Shown one piece after another: positions 42,976-50,926 of a stretch of 64,000 nucleotides of DNA (positions within the stretch are counted from its first letter, which is position 1; each line of letters begins with the position of its first letter). This stretch comes from an uncultured Sutterella sp. (GTDB lineage Bacteria; Pseudomonadota; Gammaproteobacteria; Burkholderiales; Burkholderiaceae_F): the NCBI GenBank assembly GCA_900542195.1, contig UQNA01000005.1:8300-72299 (forward strand), written 5' to 3'. The notes under the pieces are model-generated. The model was not told where the DNA came from. It saw nothing but the letters and a program-made list of their open reading frames with translations, and did not search any database. A program made the translations under genes and the position numbers.

Positions 42976-43764
42976 ATGAAAAGGCTTTATTACGCGGATG
43001 CATCTCCTACACCGCCCTCCCCGCCTCAAAATCCTTCCTACGGCTACCCTCAGGACGGGGATCGCTCAATCGGGAAACTGCCTACGACGTTAGGTGCTTA
43101 TTGGCACCACATGATCACGGAAGAATTTATGGCCGTGATCGAAGGTGCCGGACTCGAGCCGGATGAAAACAACCTTCACCAGTTGGCTGACATCTTCGAG
43201 GATTTCCGATCCCGGGCTACAGCCTCGGAACAATACAAGCTGGCTGCCGAGGCCGCGGCGAATAGAGCCGAAGCATCGGCCAATGGAGTCGTGACGGAAA
43301 CTGCAGCAAAAATCTTGGAGATTCAACAGGCGGGAAACACTCAGATTGCTGCCATTGAAGCCAAGGAGTCAGACGTTCAGGATGACATCGCCAGTGCATT
43401 GCAGCAAATGGAATCCGCGCTGTCCGACTATATCGATCAGCTGCAGGCTGAAGGTTCGTCTCAGTCCGTTGCAGTGGTGCAGCAAGCTCAGAGTCTGTTG
43501 GCCCAAATTCAGAGTTACGCGTCTCAAGCTCAGAGCGCTGCTAATGCAGCGGCAGCTCAGACTCGTGAAGAAATCATCAATTCTGTAGTTTTGACCACAG
43601 AGCAAACGCTATCGGACACCGCTAAAAGCCAGGCGCGAACGAACATCGGTGTTCTTTCAGCGGTTGAAGCTTATCTGGTAGGAATTTTCAAAGAGTTGTG
43701 TTTGGAAAATGGGGTAACCCAGGCAGAGATTGACGCAATTGAGGCTCAGCAGAACGCCTCGTAA
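42976..43764 (+). CDS. Second tail fibre-like protein with coiled coil
   Basis: About 262 residues from the ATG at 42976. SYGYPQDGDRSIGKLPTTLG and HHMITEEFMAVIEGAGLEPD match the N-terminus of the 41927 fibre. A long Ala/Gln/Glu-rich coiled coil (QSLLAQIQSYASQAQSAANA) follows, and no collar domain is present. It could be a fibre shaft with a tip supplied by another gene, for example by one of the small paralogues downstream (inference). Confidence 0.75.
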   Translation: MKRLYYADASPTPPSPPQNPSYGYPQDGDRSIGKLPTTLGAYWHHMITEEFMAVIEGAGLEPDENNLHQLADIFEDFRSRATASEQYKLAAEAAANRAEASANGVVTETAAKILEIQQAGNTQIAAIEAKESDVQDDIASALQQMESALSDYIDQLQAEGSSQSVAVVQQAQSLLAQIQSYASQAQSAANAAAAQTREEIINSVVLTTEQTLSDTAKSQARTNIGVLSAVEAYLVGIFKELCLENGVTQAEIDAIEAQQNAS

Positions 43765-43773
43765 GGAGAAAGA

Positions 43774-44526
43774 ATGTCTTTAGAAGAAGTCAAAAAGAAG
43801 TATTTACAAGAAGCATTGGGGAAGCCGATTCAAAAATATGGAGTAGATCTGGGAGGCGGACGCTTTACATCCTTGTCTGATGCTGCCGGCTTTTATGCCG
43901 AATCTTGCCCGGAGCCGGTTACGGCAAAAGTAGAAAAGAAATATCTTCGCTTTGGTTACGTTGCTGAAGAAATTCCGATCGAGGTAATCGAGAAACCAAA
44001 AGGATTCTTGGGAGAGCGACAGCTTTACACATTCACGACTCCGGATCTGAAAAACGACAACTTAAAAGTTGATGCTCTGGATAGCCCGTTGATCGGAAAA
44101 GTAACGGTGAAGTTCAAAGTGGGCCAAAACTTTGCCGTGCGTACGGAGAAGATTAATCAGCAGTTGTATCAAAGTTCGAACGGCTGTTTCTATACGAAAC
44201 CTAATCTTCCGGAACAAAGAGACGATTTTTGTTTAGAAAAGTATTCGGCTGAAATCAAATCGGAGCGTAACGCAAGAATCTCCGACACAGACGATTACGT
44301 GAAACTGCCTGACATCACCGTGGCGCGGTCAGCAGGAGCTAAGAGATCAGCCCTTGAGGACGATGACCGCACGGCCTTAGAAACATACAGACAGGCGCTC
44401 AGAAACCTGCCCGAGGTGCAAGGTTTCCCGTTCGTGGCATGGCCCGAGTTTCCGACCGCTTTGGCTTACGAGCTACAGCAGAAAGTCAATGCAAGATCAC
44501 AAATGAGAGGAGGTTTCAATGCTTAA
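43774..44526 (+). CDS. Tail fibre assembly/chaperone-like protein
   Basis: 250 residues. The C-terminal ETYRQALRNLPEVQGFPFVA and WPEFPTAL match the ending of phage tail fibre assembly proteins (TfaE/DUF4376-like), which help fold or attach fibres. The N-terminal half is not recognised. GGAGAAAGA precedes the ATG; the stop overlaps the start of the first poly-G paralogue. Confidence 0.75.
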   Translation: MSLEEVKKKYLQEALGKPIQKYGVDLGGGRFTSLSDAAGFYAESCPEPVTAKVEKKYLRFGYVAEEIPIEVIEKPKGFLGERQLYTFTTPDLKNDNLKVDALDSPLIGKVTVKFKVGQNFAVRTEKINQQLYQSSNGCFYTKPNLPEQRDDFCLEKYSAEIKSERNARISDTDDYVKLPDITVARSAGAKRSALEDDDRTALETYRQALRNLPEVQGFPFVAWPEFPTALAYELQQKVNARSQMRGGFNA

Positions 44527-44923
44527 AAAACTGATGTCGCTGCTGTGCAGTCTGTTTGTGCCTAAACGGGCTGTAAACGGGGGGGGGGGTAGTAAGCTAA
44601 TCTATGGAACAAGCTCAAGCGCTTTAGGCGTTGAGGACATAGCCTCTGAAGCTGTCAAGGTTACGCTTGAAGACGGTTTTTCAGTGTTTGATTATGTTGC
44701 GCCATACGATTGCTTAGTTACAGTTTTTTCCCTAGAGCCGGTTCCAGGTGTTGACGATCACTATGTTTATCTAAATTTAAAAAATCGTGATTTCAGGCAG
44801 TTAGTTAGAAGCCATGCCTACAACATAGCGACAACAATTCGTGTGGCCAAAGGACAGGTCGTGACAGCAGGTGCACGAGGCAACGGGAATCAACTGATTA
44901 TTAGAAAAGTTTTACCAAACTAA
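44519..44923 (+). CDS. Tandem tail-end paralogue A, poly-G tract near the start (ON frame)
   Basis: 134 residues. Begins MLKKLMSLLCSLFVPKRAV, then a Gly4 run encoded by a G11 tract at 44579-44589, then a strand-rich domain with a DYVAPYDCLVTVFSLEP segment and RVAKGQVV near the end. With 11 Gs the frame is open; 10 or 12 Gs would bring a stop within a few codons. This is the classic layout of an on/off contingency locus. First of six paralogues that share an MLKxLxxLL start, an AP-x-DG-like segment and a KG-containing strand. Function unknown; probably tail- or surface-linked from its position. Confidence 0.75.
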   Translation: MLKKLMSLLCSLFVPKRAVNGGGGSKLIYGTSSSALGVEDIASEAVKVTLEDGFSVFDYVAPYDCLVTVFSLEPVPGVDDHYVYLNLKNRDFRQLVRSHAYNIATTIRVAKGQVVTAGARGNGNQLIIRKVLPN

Positions 44924-44929
44924 GACGGG

Positions 44930-44950
44930 GCATTTAAGCCCCGACAAAAG
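44930..44950 (+). terminator. Small hairpin between paralogues A and B
   Basis: CGGGGC-ATTTAA-GCCCCG stem followed by ACAAAAGG; it lacks a T run, so it may be an attenuating hairpin or a processing site rather than a full terminator. Confidence 0.4.
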
Positions 44951-44958
44951 GAGCTTAA

Positions 44959-45348
44959 ATGCTAAAACAACTTATTCAGCGGCTACTCGATAGCCGAACG
45001 ACACCGAGTGAGGCCAGTCACTCAAGCTACCCTGATGACGGAACCGTCACTCAGTTTTCTCCCTCGGCAACTTCAGTGTCAAGCTGGACGAAGGTGGTTG
45101 ACTCCACCATTGCTCCAAGCGATGGCTATGTGATTGTTCGAGGAAAGGCGACAGGAGAATCCTACGTACAAATAACCGCTGGGGATAATCCTCCACATAT
45201 GGAGAGAAGCACTTTTGCTAAAACAACTTTGAATCAATACCCGATTCTCAATCTGCCAATCGCAAAAGGAAAAACATTTAAAGTGTTTGCTGAAAATACA
45301 GCTGAAATAACTGTTGGCCTGATAAAGTCAATCTGTGGGGGGGTATAA
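44959..45348 (+). CDS. Tandem tail-end paralogue B, poly-G at the 3' end
   Basis: 129 residues with AGGAGC upstream. Starts MLKQLIQRLLDSRTTPSEAS; core VVDSTIAPSDGYVIVRGKAT and LPIAKGKTFKVFAENTAEIT. It ends ICGGV, encoded by a G7 tract (45337-45343). One extra G would add 11 residues before a stop, and two would run into a long out-of-frame extension. The N-terminus is closest to paralogue F (both R-T-T-x-x-EA). Confidence 0.72.
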   Translation: MLKQLIQRLLDSRTTPSEASHSSYPDDGTVTQFSPSATSVSSWTKVVDSTIAPSDGYVIVRGKATGESYVQITAGDNPPHMERSTFAKTTLNQYPILNLPIAKGKTFKVFAENTAEITVGLIKSICGGV

Positions 45349-45372
45349 GTACGTTGTTCGGAGGGCTCTGTC

Positions 45373-45741
45373 ATGCTTAAGGCCCTCATTCAACTTTTTG
45401 CAGAGAAGTTTCTTCAAGGTAAATATCCCGACATTGCTTATCAATGCGGACCAAGTACCAGTTCGCAAAGCCAGACAATCTCAGGAAACGGCCAGAAGAA
45501 CATTGTGGCTCCTTTCACCGGTTGGGCCGTCCTTAAGATTGGCTCAGACGGTTCGCCAAACAACACATGGTTTAGGCTTGAAAACTCCACCAGAGGAACT
45601 GCATACCTTTCCAATGCAATTTGCGAATACAAAGCGACTTCTATCCCAATGCAAAAAGGAGATGTTCTTATTGTTGACTTCGGCTCTAATAACGCGAACC
45701 AAGGCTCCCTTTTGCTTATCTCTCTTGAAGCAACAAAATAA
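45373..45741 (+). CDS. Tandem tail-end paralogue C
   Basis: 122 residues. MLKALIQLFAEKFLQGKYPD at the start (nearly the same as paralogue E), then a strand-rich body (IVAPFTGWAVLKIGSDG, PMQKGDVLIVDFGSNN). No poly-G tract. A GGAGGG site precedes the ATG. Function as for the other members, unknown. Confidence 0.72.
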   Translation: MLKALIQLFAEKFLQGKYPDIAYQCGPSTSSQSQTISGNGQKNIVAPFTGWAVLKIGSDGSPNNTWFRLENSTRGTAYLSNAICEYKATSIPMQKGDVLIVDFGSNNANQGSLLLISLEATK

Positions 45742-45762
45742 CCTCAGAACAGGAGGCGCATT

Positions 45763-46154
45763 ATGCTGAAAAGTTTATTGAGCCTCCTGCTGTCCAAGTT
45801 CTACAGCAAGAAAGAATCAGGCGAAGTCGCACATCAGTCGCTACCTTCAACGAATAGTACTTATCTGTTTTCCAATAAAAGCGTTTCTAATTGGGAAACA
45901 GTTTCTACAGGAGTTGCTCCGTATGATGGCTTTCTAGTTCTTAACGCAAATGGTGATGGAACAAGTGATTCCGCCTCAATATTTGTCTCCACGCCGTGTG
46001 TAAAGTCAATGGTTACGTTTCCGTTCCCATCGGCAGGATGTTCCACATGGGCTCCAATTGCAAAAGGAGAAGCGTGGGCGGTCCAAGGATCCAACGCTAA
46101 AAAAATATCTTTAGAATTGTGTAAAACCATCGGGGGGGGGTATCAAACTCTTAA
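45763..46154 (+). CDS. Tandem tail-end paralogue D, poly-G shifts its C-terminus
   Basis: Starts MLKSLLSLLLSKFYSKKESG (like paralogue A), body GVAPYDGFLVLNANGDGTSD and PIAKGEAWAVQGS. At 46132-46140 lies a G9 tract. As assembled, the frame reads through to 46569 (268 residues), out of frame across paralogue E. With 10 (or 7) Gs it would stop at 46152-46154 after GGGVSNS, giving about 130 residues like its sisters; with 8 Gs it would end about 16 residues later. I give the paralogue-length end and regard the assembled tract as the shifted state or a sequencing length error. Confidence 0.65.
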
Positions 46155-46181
46155 GAAACTTATTCTGCAAGGAGGTGGCTT

Positions 46182-46541
46182 ATGTTGCTTAAAGCACTCG
46201 TACAGCTCTTTGCGGAGAAGTTCTTGGTTAGCAAGAAGGAGTGGGTGGCTGATCAGTCGGCTCATATTCCTTCGGCCTCTACAGAAATTACCGTCACTCC
46301 TGACGGAGAACGCCACACCTTCACAATGCCTTACACGGGCCTCGTGGTTCTGCAATGTTACGGCGTCATGTTTGCAGGACTTAACGGATTTAACATGGTC
46401 AATCTCGGAGCGGGAGCAAACGGCAACATCTGCGTTTCTCTTTATTCCAAGAAAGGCAACATTGTTTCTTACGAGATTGGCAAATCCAACAACTTCGGAG
46501 CCGCAAACTTGTACGTCTATAAGACTTACGGTAGCCAATAA
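46182..46541 (+). CDS. Tandem tail-end paralogue E
   Basis: 119 residues with AAGGAGGTGG upstream. MLLKALVQLFAEKFLVSKKE at the start; body FTMPYTGLVVLQCYGVMFAG and SLYSKKGNIVSYEIGKSNNF. No poly-G tract. Closest to paralogue C by its N-terminus. Confidence 0.72.
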   Translation: MLLKALVQLFAEKFLVSKKEWVADQSAHIPSASTEITVTPDGERHTFTMPYTGLVVLQCYGVMFAGLNGFNMVNLGAGANGNICVSLYSKKGNIVSYEIGKSNNFGAANLYVYKTYGSQ

Positions 46542-46562
46542 CCTGAGTATTGGAGGTGTGTC

Positions 46563-46922
46563 ATGCTAAAAGCGCTCCTCCAGTTATTACTGAATACCCG
46601 AACAACAAAAACCGAAGCCGCGCATTTTGCCCAACCTGCCTGGGGAGCTTCTCCAATAGTGATGACAGGAACCGACGTTAATGACGATTGGGGCTCTATC
46701 TATCAGGGCGTAATGCCTAACGACGGCGTTCTTGTTGTCTCATTTATCGGAACGAATGAATCCAGCTATGCGGCTGGTCCCGGGGCTCAGTCGCTAGTTC
46801 CGTGGGCTAATGGCGGCGGCAAGTTTAGTATGCCCGTTACAAAGGGTAGTTATGTCAGCCTTGGCGGAAACCATGTTAAGGATGTCGAACTACGGCTTTA
46901 TCCGCTAAGTGCTTTCATCTAA
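46563..46922 (+). CDS. Tandem tail-end paralogue F
   Basis: 119 residues with TGGAGGTG upstream. MLKALLQLLLNTRTTKTEAA at the start (like paralogue B); body GVMPNDGVLVVSFIGTNESS and MPVTKGSYVSLGGNHVKDVE. No poly-G tract. A strong terminator at 46929-46953 closes the cassette. Confidence 0.72.
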   Translation: MLKALLQLLLNTRTTKTEAAHFAQPAWGASPIVMTGTDVNDDWGSIYQGVMPNDGVLVVSFIGTNESSYAAGPGAQSLVPWANGGGKFSMPVTKGSYVSLGGNHVKDVELRLYPLSAFI

Positions 46923-46928
46923 CCGCTC

Positions 46929-46953
46929 AGCCCCTCCTCTCGAGGGGCTTTTT
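46929..46953 (+). terminator. Rho-independent terminator closing the late tail operon
   Basis: AGCCCCTC and GAGGGGCT form an 8-bp stem around CTCTC, followed by TTTTTC. From 46956 to 47228 no gene is evident; the strip has an AT-rich character with a possible small leader. Confidence 0.88.
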
Positions 46954-47228
46954 CATAAAAAGTGCGCATTGAACAAAAAACAGAACTGATACTTGAAAGA
47001 GTTCCCTGACTTGAAAATAGAAACAGTTTCCAACTGGCTCAAAAAGCTAAGAGGAAGATTGTGTTCGGATATCAGATTAGGAGGTGTTGCATTGAAGAAA
47101 AAACAATATCGGAAAATCGCACGAAAGTGGCTTTTAACGTGTGTTTAAAGTTAAGAAAAAATAAAAGCCGTTCGGTATTTGGGTCCCGAACGACTAAGTA
47201 AATACATCTAACGAAAGGGATTATAGCA

Positions 47229-47378
47229 ATGAACTTAGAAGAGCAAGTTATGGATATCAAAGAAAAGCAGGCTTATTGGAAAGGGGTAGTGGTCGGAGTT
47301 GTTGGTTCGGGAGCTTTTTTCTCTGCCTTGATTACTCTGATTTATTACATGGTTCAAATTGTCCAAGTTGTTAAATAG
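47229..47378 (+). CDS. 49-residue membrane protein, lysis region
   Basis: Starts MNLEEQVMDIKEKQAYWKGV and holds one hydrophobic helix (VVGVVGSGAFFSALITLIYY). GAAAGGGA lies upstream. Such small proteins next to holins can be pinholins, antiholins or accessory lysis factors; the class cannot be fixed from sequence. Confidence 0.6.
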   Translation: MNLEEQVMDIKEKQAYWKGVVVGVVGSGAFFSALITLIYYMVQIVQVVK

Positions 47379-47400
47379 ACAGTTTTACTGAAAATATTGG

Positions 47401-47901
47401 TTGATTGGTATGTTTCAACAAATAATGTCTTATCTGGAGAGGTTGGATCCAGGTGTGCTTAAAAATTGGCTTGTTACTTTTGTGGCTTTCATTGGAAGCA
47501 TGATCGAATTGCTTATGGGGAACCAACAAGACTGCTTCTATTGGCTCTTAGGTTTTGTAGTCGCTGATTATCTTTCAGGTACTGCAGCTGCAGCGATCAC
47601 AGGCAAATGGTCCTCTCGGGTTGGAGGAAAGGGTTTTATAAGGAAATTCATTATTCTTCTCGTCGCTTTGGGTTTTCATGGTATCGGGGAAATTGTCGGA
47701 GAATCGTGGATTGGTGTATGGGCAATCGGCGCGTTGTCTTTAAACGAACTGATTTCAATCCTTGAAAACATTGATAAAGCAGGATTTGGCTCTCTGATTC
47801 CAGCTCGAATTAGAGAGATGCTGGAAGTCGTGCAAACAAATCAAGAAAACAAATTGAAGAACAAATGTAGAAAAGGAGTAACTGATGAGCCAACACTTTA
47901 A
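47401..47901 (+). CDS. Holin, phage_holin_4 (TcdE-like) family
   Basis: 166 residues. CFYWLLGFVVADYLSGTAAA and AITGKWSSRVGGKGFIRKFI are the family signature; several membrane helices. It would form lesions in the inner membrane at lysis time. Overlaps the endolysin gene by 17 bases. Confidence 0.88.
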   Translation: MIGMFQQIMSYLERLDPGVLKNWLVTFVAFIGSMIELLMGNQQDCFYWLLGFVVADYLSGTAAAAITGKWSSRVGGKGFIRKFIILLVALGFHGIGEIVGESWIGVWAIGALSLNELISILENIDKAGFGSLIPARIREMLEVVQTNQENKLKNKCRKGVTDEPTL

Positions 47902-48256
47902 GCCGGAAGAATTCATGTCAAAAGATGGAGCGATAAGCCCCTGGCCCGAAGTCGTTGATCCGGGCCTTTATTTTTTGCTAGAGGAAATCCGCGCTGATTT
48001 TGGAGAGCCGATTTATATCAATTCCGGCTACAGAAGTCCGGAACATAATCGGAAAATCGGAGGCGCGCCGAATTCTTTTCATGTTAAAGGGCAAGCGGCA
48101 GACATCCGGCCAACCCGCTATCGAGATCCGGAAAAATGGAAACGAGCATTAGGCCGTTTAAAAATTATTGCGAACAGGCGCTGTAAGGGAGGAGTAGGTT
48201 TCTACTCCTCTTTTGTTCATGTGGATTTGGGACCGGAGCGAAGATGGAATGGTTAG
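47885..48256 (+). CDS. M15-type peptidase endolysin
   Basis: 123 residues. The motif INSGYRSPEHNRKIGG, SFHVKGQAADIRP (zinc-binding His and Asp) and the late FVHVDLG (second His) define peptidase_M15_3, an L-Ala-D-Glu or D-Ala-type peptidoglycan endopeptidase. No signal peptide, so it needs the holin for release. Confidence 0.92.
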   Translation: MSQHFKPEEFMSKDGAISPWPEVVDPGLYFLLEEIRADFGEPIYINSGYRSPEHNRKIGGAPNSFHVKGQAADIRPTRYRDPEKWKRALGRLKIIANRRCKGGVGFYSSFVHVDLGPERRWNG

Positions 48257-48623
48257 AACATTGCTGATTGTCGCCGGCCTGGCCGCTTCGTGTATTGCCG
48301 GATATCATGTTGGCCAACAAAAAATGGAGCTGCAGTGGACCCAAGAACGTGAGTTAATGCTGCAAAGCCAACTTTCACGTCTACAGGAAAAGGATCGTGA
48401 ACTTGCAAAACTACAAACTACTATTACTACTCTTAATGACACTGCTCTCCGGGTGCGCGAGCGAGACGCCCAGATACAGCGAAAATTACAGTCCGAACTT
48501 GGAAACTGTAGTAGATTTAAATCAGCACTGGAGCTCTCTTCAGCAGCTCTTAGCCGATGTGCAGAACGCGCAGTCAGCGATAGAAAGCTCATTGAACGCT
48601 GCGCAATCCAATTAAGGAGATAA
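48249..48623 (+). CDS. i-spanin (Rz-like)
   Basis: About 124 residues from the ATG at 48249. An N-terminal membrane helix (LLIVAGLAASCIAGYHVG) and a long periplasmic coiled coil (QERELMLQSQLSRLQEKDRE) with Cys residues near the end. Inner-membrane half of the spanin pair that fuses inner and outer membranes in the last lysis step. The o-spanin gene is nested in it. Confidence 0.85.
   Translation: MVRTLLIVAGLAASCIAGYHVGQQKMELQWTQERELMLQSQLSRLQEKDRELAKLQTTITTLNDTALRVRERDAQIQRKLQSELGNCSRFKSALELSSAALSRCAERAVSDRKLIERCAIQLRR
48397..48615 (+). CDS. o-spanin lipoprotein (Rz1-like), nested in Rz
   Basis: 72 residues in another frame wholly inside the Rz gene, starting GTG (or a nearby codon). NLQNYKLLLLLLMTLLSGCA has a lipobox (LLSGC) at about residues 16-20, and the mature part is short and Ser/Gln/Asn rich. 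Nested Rz1 genes are known from lambda and many other phages. Confidence 0.82.
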   Translation: MNLQNYKLLLLLLMTLLSGCASETPRYSENYSPNLETVVDLNQHWSSLQQLLADVQNAQSAIESSLNAAQSN

Positions 48624-48625
48624 AG

Positions 48626-48796
48626 ATGGACATTCAATTGAACGATTCTGAGCGTACTCGCTGCGAAGTTTGGACGCGCGTGATGGGATACCATCGTCCG
48701 ATCTCTTCATTCAATATTGGGAAACGGGGGGAAGTTGCCGAAAGAAAATATTTTTCAGCCGAAAAAGCAAAAAATGGAGCTAAAAAAGAGTTTTAA
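48626..48796 (+). CDS. NrdD-like mini-protein
   Basis: 56 residues with AAGGAGATAAAG upstream. ERTRCEVWTRVMGYHRPISS and FNIGKRGEVAERKYF resemble the C-terminal glycyl-radical region of class III ribonucleotide reductase (RVCGY, then GK-x-x-E), but Cys is replaced by Met. Small stand-alone copies of this segment occur in many proteobacteria; their role is unclear. It is the last gene of the prophage. Confidence 0.65.
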   Translation: MDIQLNDSERTRCEVWTRVMGYHRPISSFNIGKRGEVAERKYFSAEKAKNGAKKEF

Positions 48797-48942
48797 TTTT
48801 TATTGTTTATTGAATTAAAACAAAATTAGTGTGCCGTCCACTTGCACCAAGCACCAAATCAACCCCGAACTTACTGGCTTTCTTGTGTTTTTAGAAACAC
48901 ACAATGGCACTTTTTTATTTAACCCCTTGAGATTATTAAAAA

Positions 48943-49080
48943 ATAATTTCAAAAGAATCAATTTTGATTTTGTAGTAGAATTACGGCTCTTCAAAAGCGA
49001 GTGTGGCGAAATTGGTAGACGCGCTAGATTTAGGTTCTAGTGTCTTAGACGTGTCGGTTCGAGTCCGACCTCTCGCACCA
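48943..49080 (+). repeat. Right prophage boundary repeat (attR region)
   Basis: 138 bases matching 10114-10257, including about 54 bases upstream of the tRNA. The right copy holds the intact tRNA-Leu. The nearly identical 36 bases at its end mark the probable crossover zone. Confidence 0.85.
48997..49080 (+). tRNA. tRNA-Leu (anticodon UAG)
   Basis: 84 bases with CCA encoded. D-arm region TGGCGAAATTGGTAGACGCG, anticodon arm CTAGA-TTTAGGT-TCTAG with TAG at the centre, a class II variable arm, T arm GTCGGTTCGAGTCCGAC and acceptor GCGAGTG/CTCTCGC with one U-U mismatch at the sixth pair. Very similar to E. coli tRNA-Leu(UAG). It probably serves as the working copy, since the left copy is decayed. 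Confidence 0.95.
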
Positions 49081-49356
49081 ACCAATTCTTTCATATCCTT
49101 TGCTACTCAGGGCGTAAAAATCTTCTCTTATATGGCAAGTAAGTCAAAGCTTAGATTGCATTTTTGAAGTGAGTAATGCTCATCCATAAACTATAACCCC
49201 AAGCACACTGGGAAACCTTTCTCCTTCTCAAAAGACAATTGAACTCTTACCTTTTCGTTTCTGCTGATTTCCGTCTTATTATTGAGGAAGAATTTTGGAA
49301 CCATAATCGAACACAACACAGGCCAAAACGTAAGCTTGCTGAAAACCAATATTGTT

Positions 49357-50922
49357 ATGTCCCAATTAGATTTTGATGCTCCCCTTTCACAGTACTTTTT
49401 TGAAGATGTCTCGGAACACCTTAAGTCCAACGAAATATACAACCTAGATGACTTAATGGACTTAATTTATATCAATGACAATAATTGGTGGAAATCCGTC
49501 CATCTTGAAAAGGAAACGGCGAATGGAATCCTTAAATGGTTGTATGACCATCGGCTAGAAGGAGTAGAGCTTCCGGATTCTGTTTTAAAAAAGGCCATTG
49601 AACTTACCAAGCCTTACTACGGACATAAAATCGGTGTTGTAGCAGGAGCCCAATTTACTGAAGTCGTTAATCCTGAAACTCACTTCAAAAAAGTTCCGCA
49701 ACGCGCTGGATTCATGCACTCCGAGCGCTCACAAATTGTTCCTCTCGAATCTTTTAAGGTGCCTGATCTTTTTAACGGAAGAGAAGGAACAAACCGCGGA
49801 GACAAAGCCAACTGTCAACTTAGTGCTGAAGATGACCTACAGGCCATTCATTCTTGGTTGAAAGCAAGAGGAAAAAATCAAAATACTCAAGCTGCTTATA
49901 AAAAAGAAGCCGAAAGATTTCTTCTTTGGGCCATTATCGAAAAAAGAACCGCCCTCTCCTCCCTTACCTTGGAAGACTGCGCCGAATACTTAACTTGGTT
50001 AGAAATGCTTGGACGCTCAAGCGATGAAACGTGGGGTGCCCGCTGGAACCAGCCTCAAAGTACCTGGCTCGGACCAAAGAATACAACTCGATCTTCCGGA
50101 GCTTGGCGCCCTTTTAGCTCGGCTTTGTCTTATTCCAGCAGAAAAATTGCTATGACCGTTGTGCGTCAGCTTTTTTCCTTCTTGCAAAAGACGGGATACC
50201 TGAAAATGAATCCTTTCGATCAGATATCGCCCAAAATACCTCTCCTTCCCGGGGAAGGAAAGCCAAAAGAATACGCTGATCGATCTTTATCTAAAGAGCA
50301 ATGGGACGAAATCCTTGCTTATCTTGAGGCGATGCCCGAGTCCATTCAAAAGGCAAGGTTAAAAGTTATTCTGCTTCTAGGAAAAGGTCTGGGCATGCGC
50401 TGCAGCGAAATGATTAATGCCCGCTCTTCATGGATTGCAGCTCGCAACATCGGCGGCAGCAGCGTGATGTTTATTACCGTTATTGGAAAAGGTGACAAAG
50501 AAAGACGCCTTCCTTTATCCAATGAACAAGTAAAAATGATTTCCGATTACTTAGAACTCCGCAATCTTCCGCCATTGGGAGATGAAGCCGGTTCTCAATC
50601 CCTGCTTCTGGCTTCTATGAGGAAATCTAAAAAGAATTTAGAAGGCGGCGTAACCCGTTCAGGTCTTTACGTCATCCTTTCTAATTTCTTAGGCGATGTC
50701 GCTGACCATATTAAAAAGGAACGTCCATTGGACGCTGCCAAACTACGCACCAGCTCCACTCACTGGCTCAGACACACCTTTGCGGTAACAAGTTTGGAAG
50801 TCATGCCGGTCAACGTCGTACAAACGGCTCTTGGGCATGCTTCGGTCGGCACAACTAGTAAATACATCATTCCGGATGAACAGACTATCGTAGAGGCTCT
50901 GAAGAAGAAACCTGATTTATGA
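49357..50922 (+). CDS. Tyrosine recombinase/site-specific integrase (host side)
   Basis: About 521 residues from the ATG at 49357; the frame is open to about 49282. N-terminal part of unknown role (to about 170), a SAM-like core (ADDLQAIHSWLKARGKNQNT) and a catalytic domain with LLGKGLGMRCSEMINARSSW, HWLRHTFAVTSLEVMPVNVV, ALGHASVGTTSKYI. Large integrases like this occur as chromosomal genes in Burkholderiales. It stands outside attR, so it is not part of this prophage, but it might be left from another element. Confidence 0.85.
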   Translation: MSQLDFDAPLSQYFFEDVSEHLKSNEIYNLDDLMDLIYINDNNWWKSVHLEKETANGILKWLYDHRLEGVELPDSVLKKAIELTKPYYGHKIGVVAGAQFTEVVNPETHFKKVPQRAGFMHSERSQIVPLESFKVPDLFNGREGTNRGDKANCQLSAEDDLQAIHSWLKARGKNQNTQAAYKKEAERFLLWAIIEKRTALSSLTLEDCAEYLTWLEMLGRSSDETWGARWNQPQSTWLGPKNTTRSSGAWRPFSSALSYSSRKIAMTVVRQLFSFLQKTGYLKMNPFDQISPKIPLLPGEGKPKEYADRSLSKEQWDEILAYLEAMPESIQKARLKVILLLGKGLGMRCSEMINARSSWIAARNIGGSSVMFITVIGKGDKERRLPLSNEQVKMISDYLELRNLPPLGDEAGSQSLLLASMRKSKKNLEGGVTRSGLYVILSNFLGDVADHIKKERPLDAAKLRTSSTHWLRHTFAVTSLEVMPVNVVQTALGHASVGTTSKYIIPDEQTIVEALKKKPDL

Positions 50923-50926
50923 AAAA

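Noticed and set aside
42976..46922. Diversity-generating retroelement at the tail end
   Set aside because: No reverse transcriptase gene and no template/variable repeat pair with A-specific changes is visible; the variation signal is poly-G length instead.
49357..50922. Second prophage integrase belonging to the same element
   Set aside because: It lies outside attR and differs in length and N-terminus from the phage integrase, so it is treated as a host gene or a remnant of another element.
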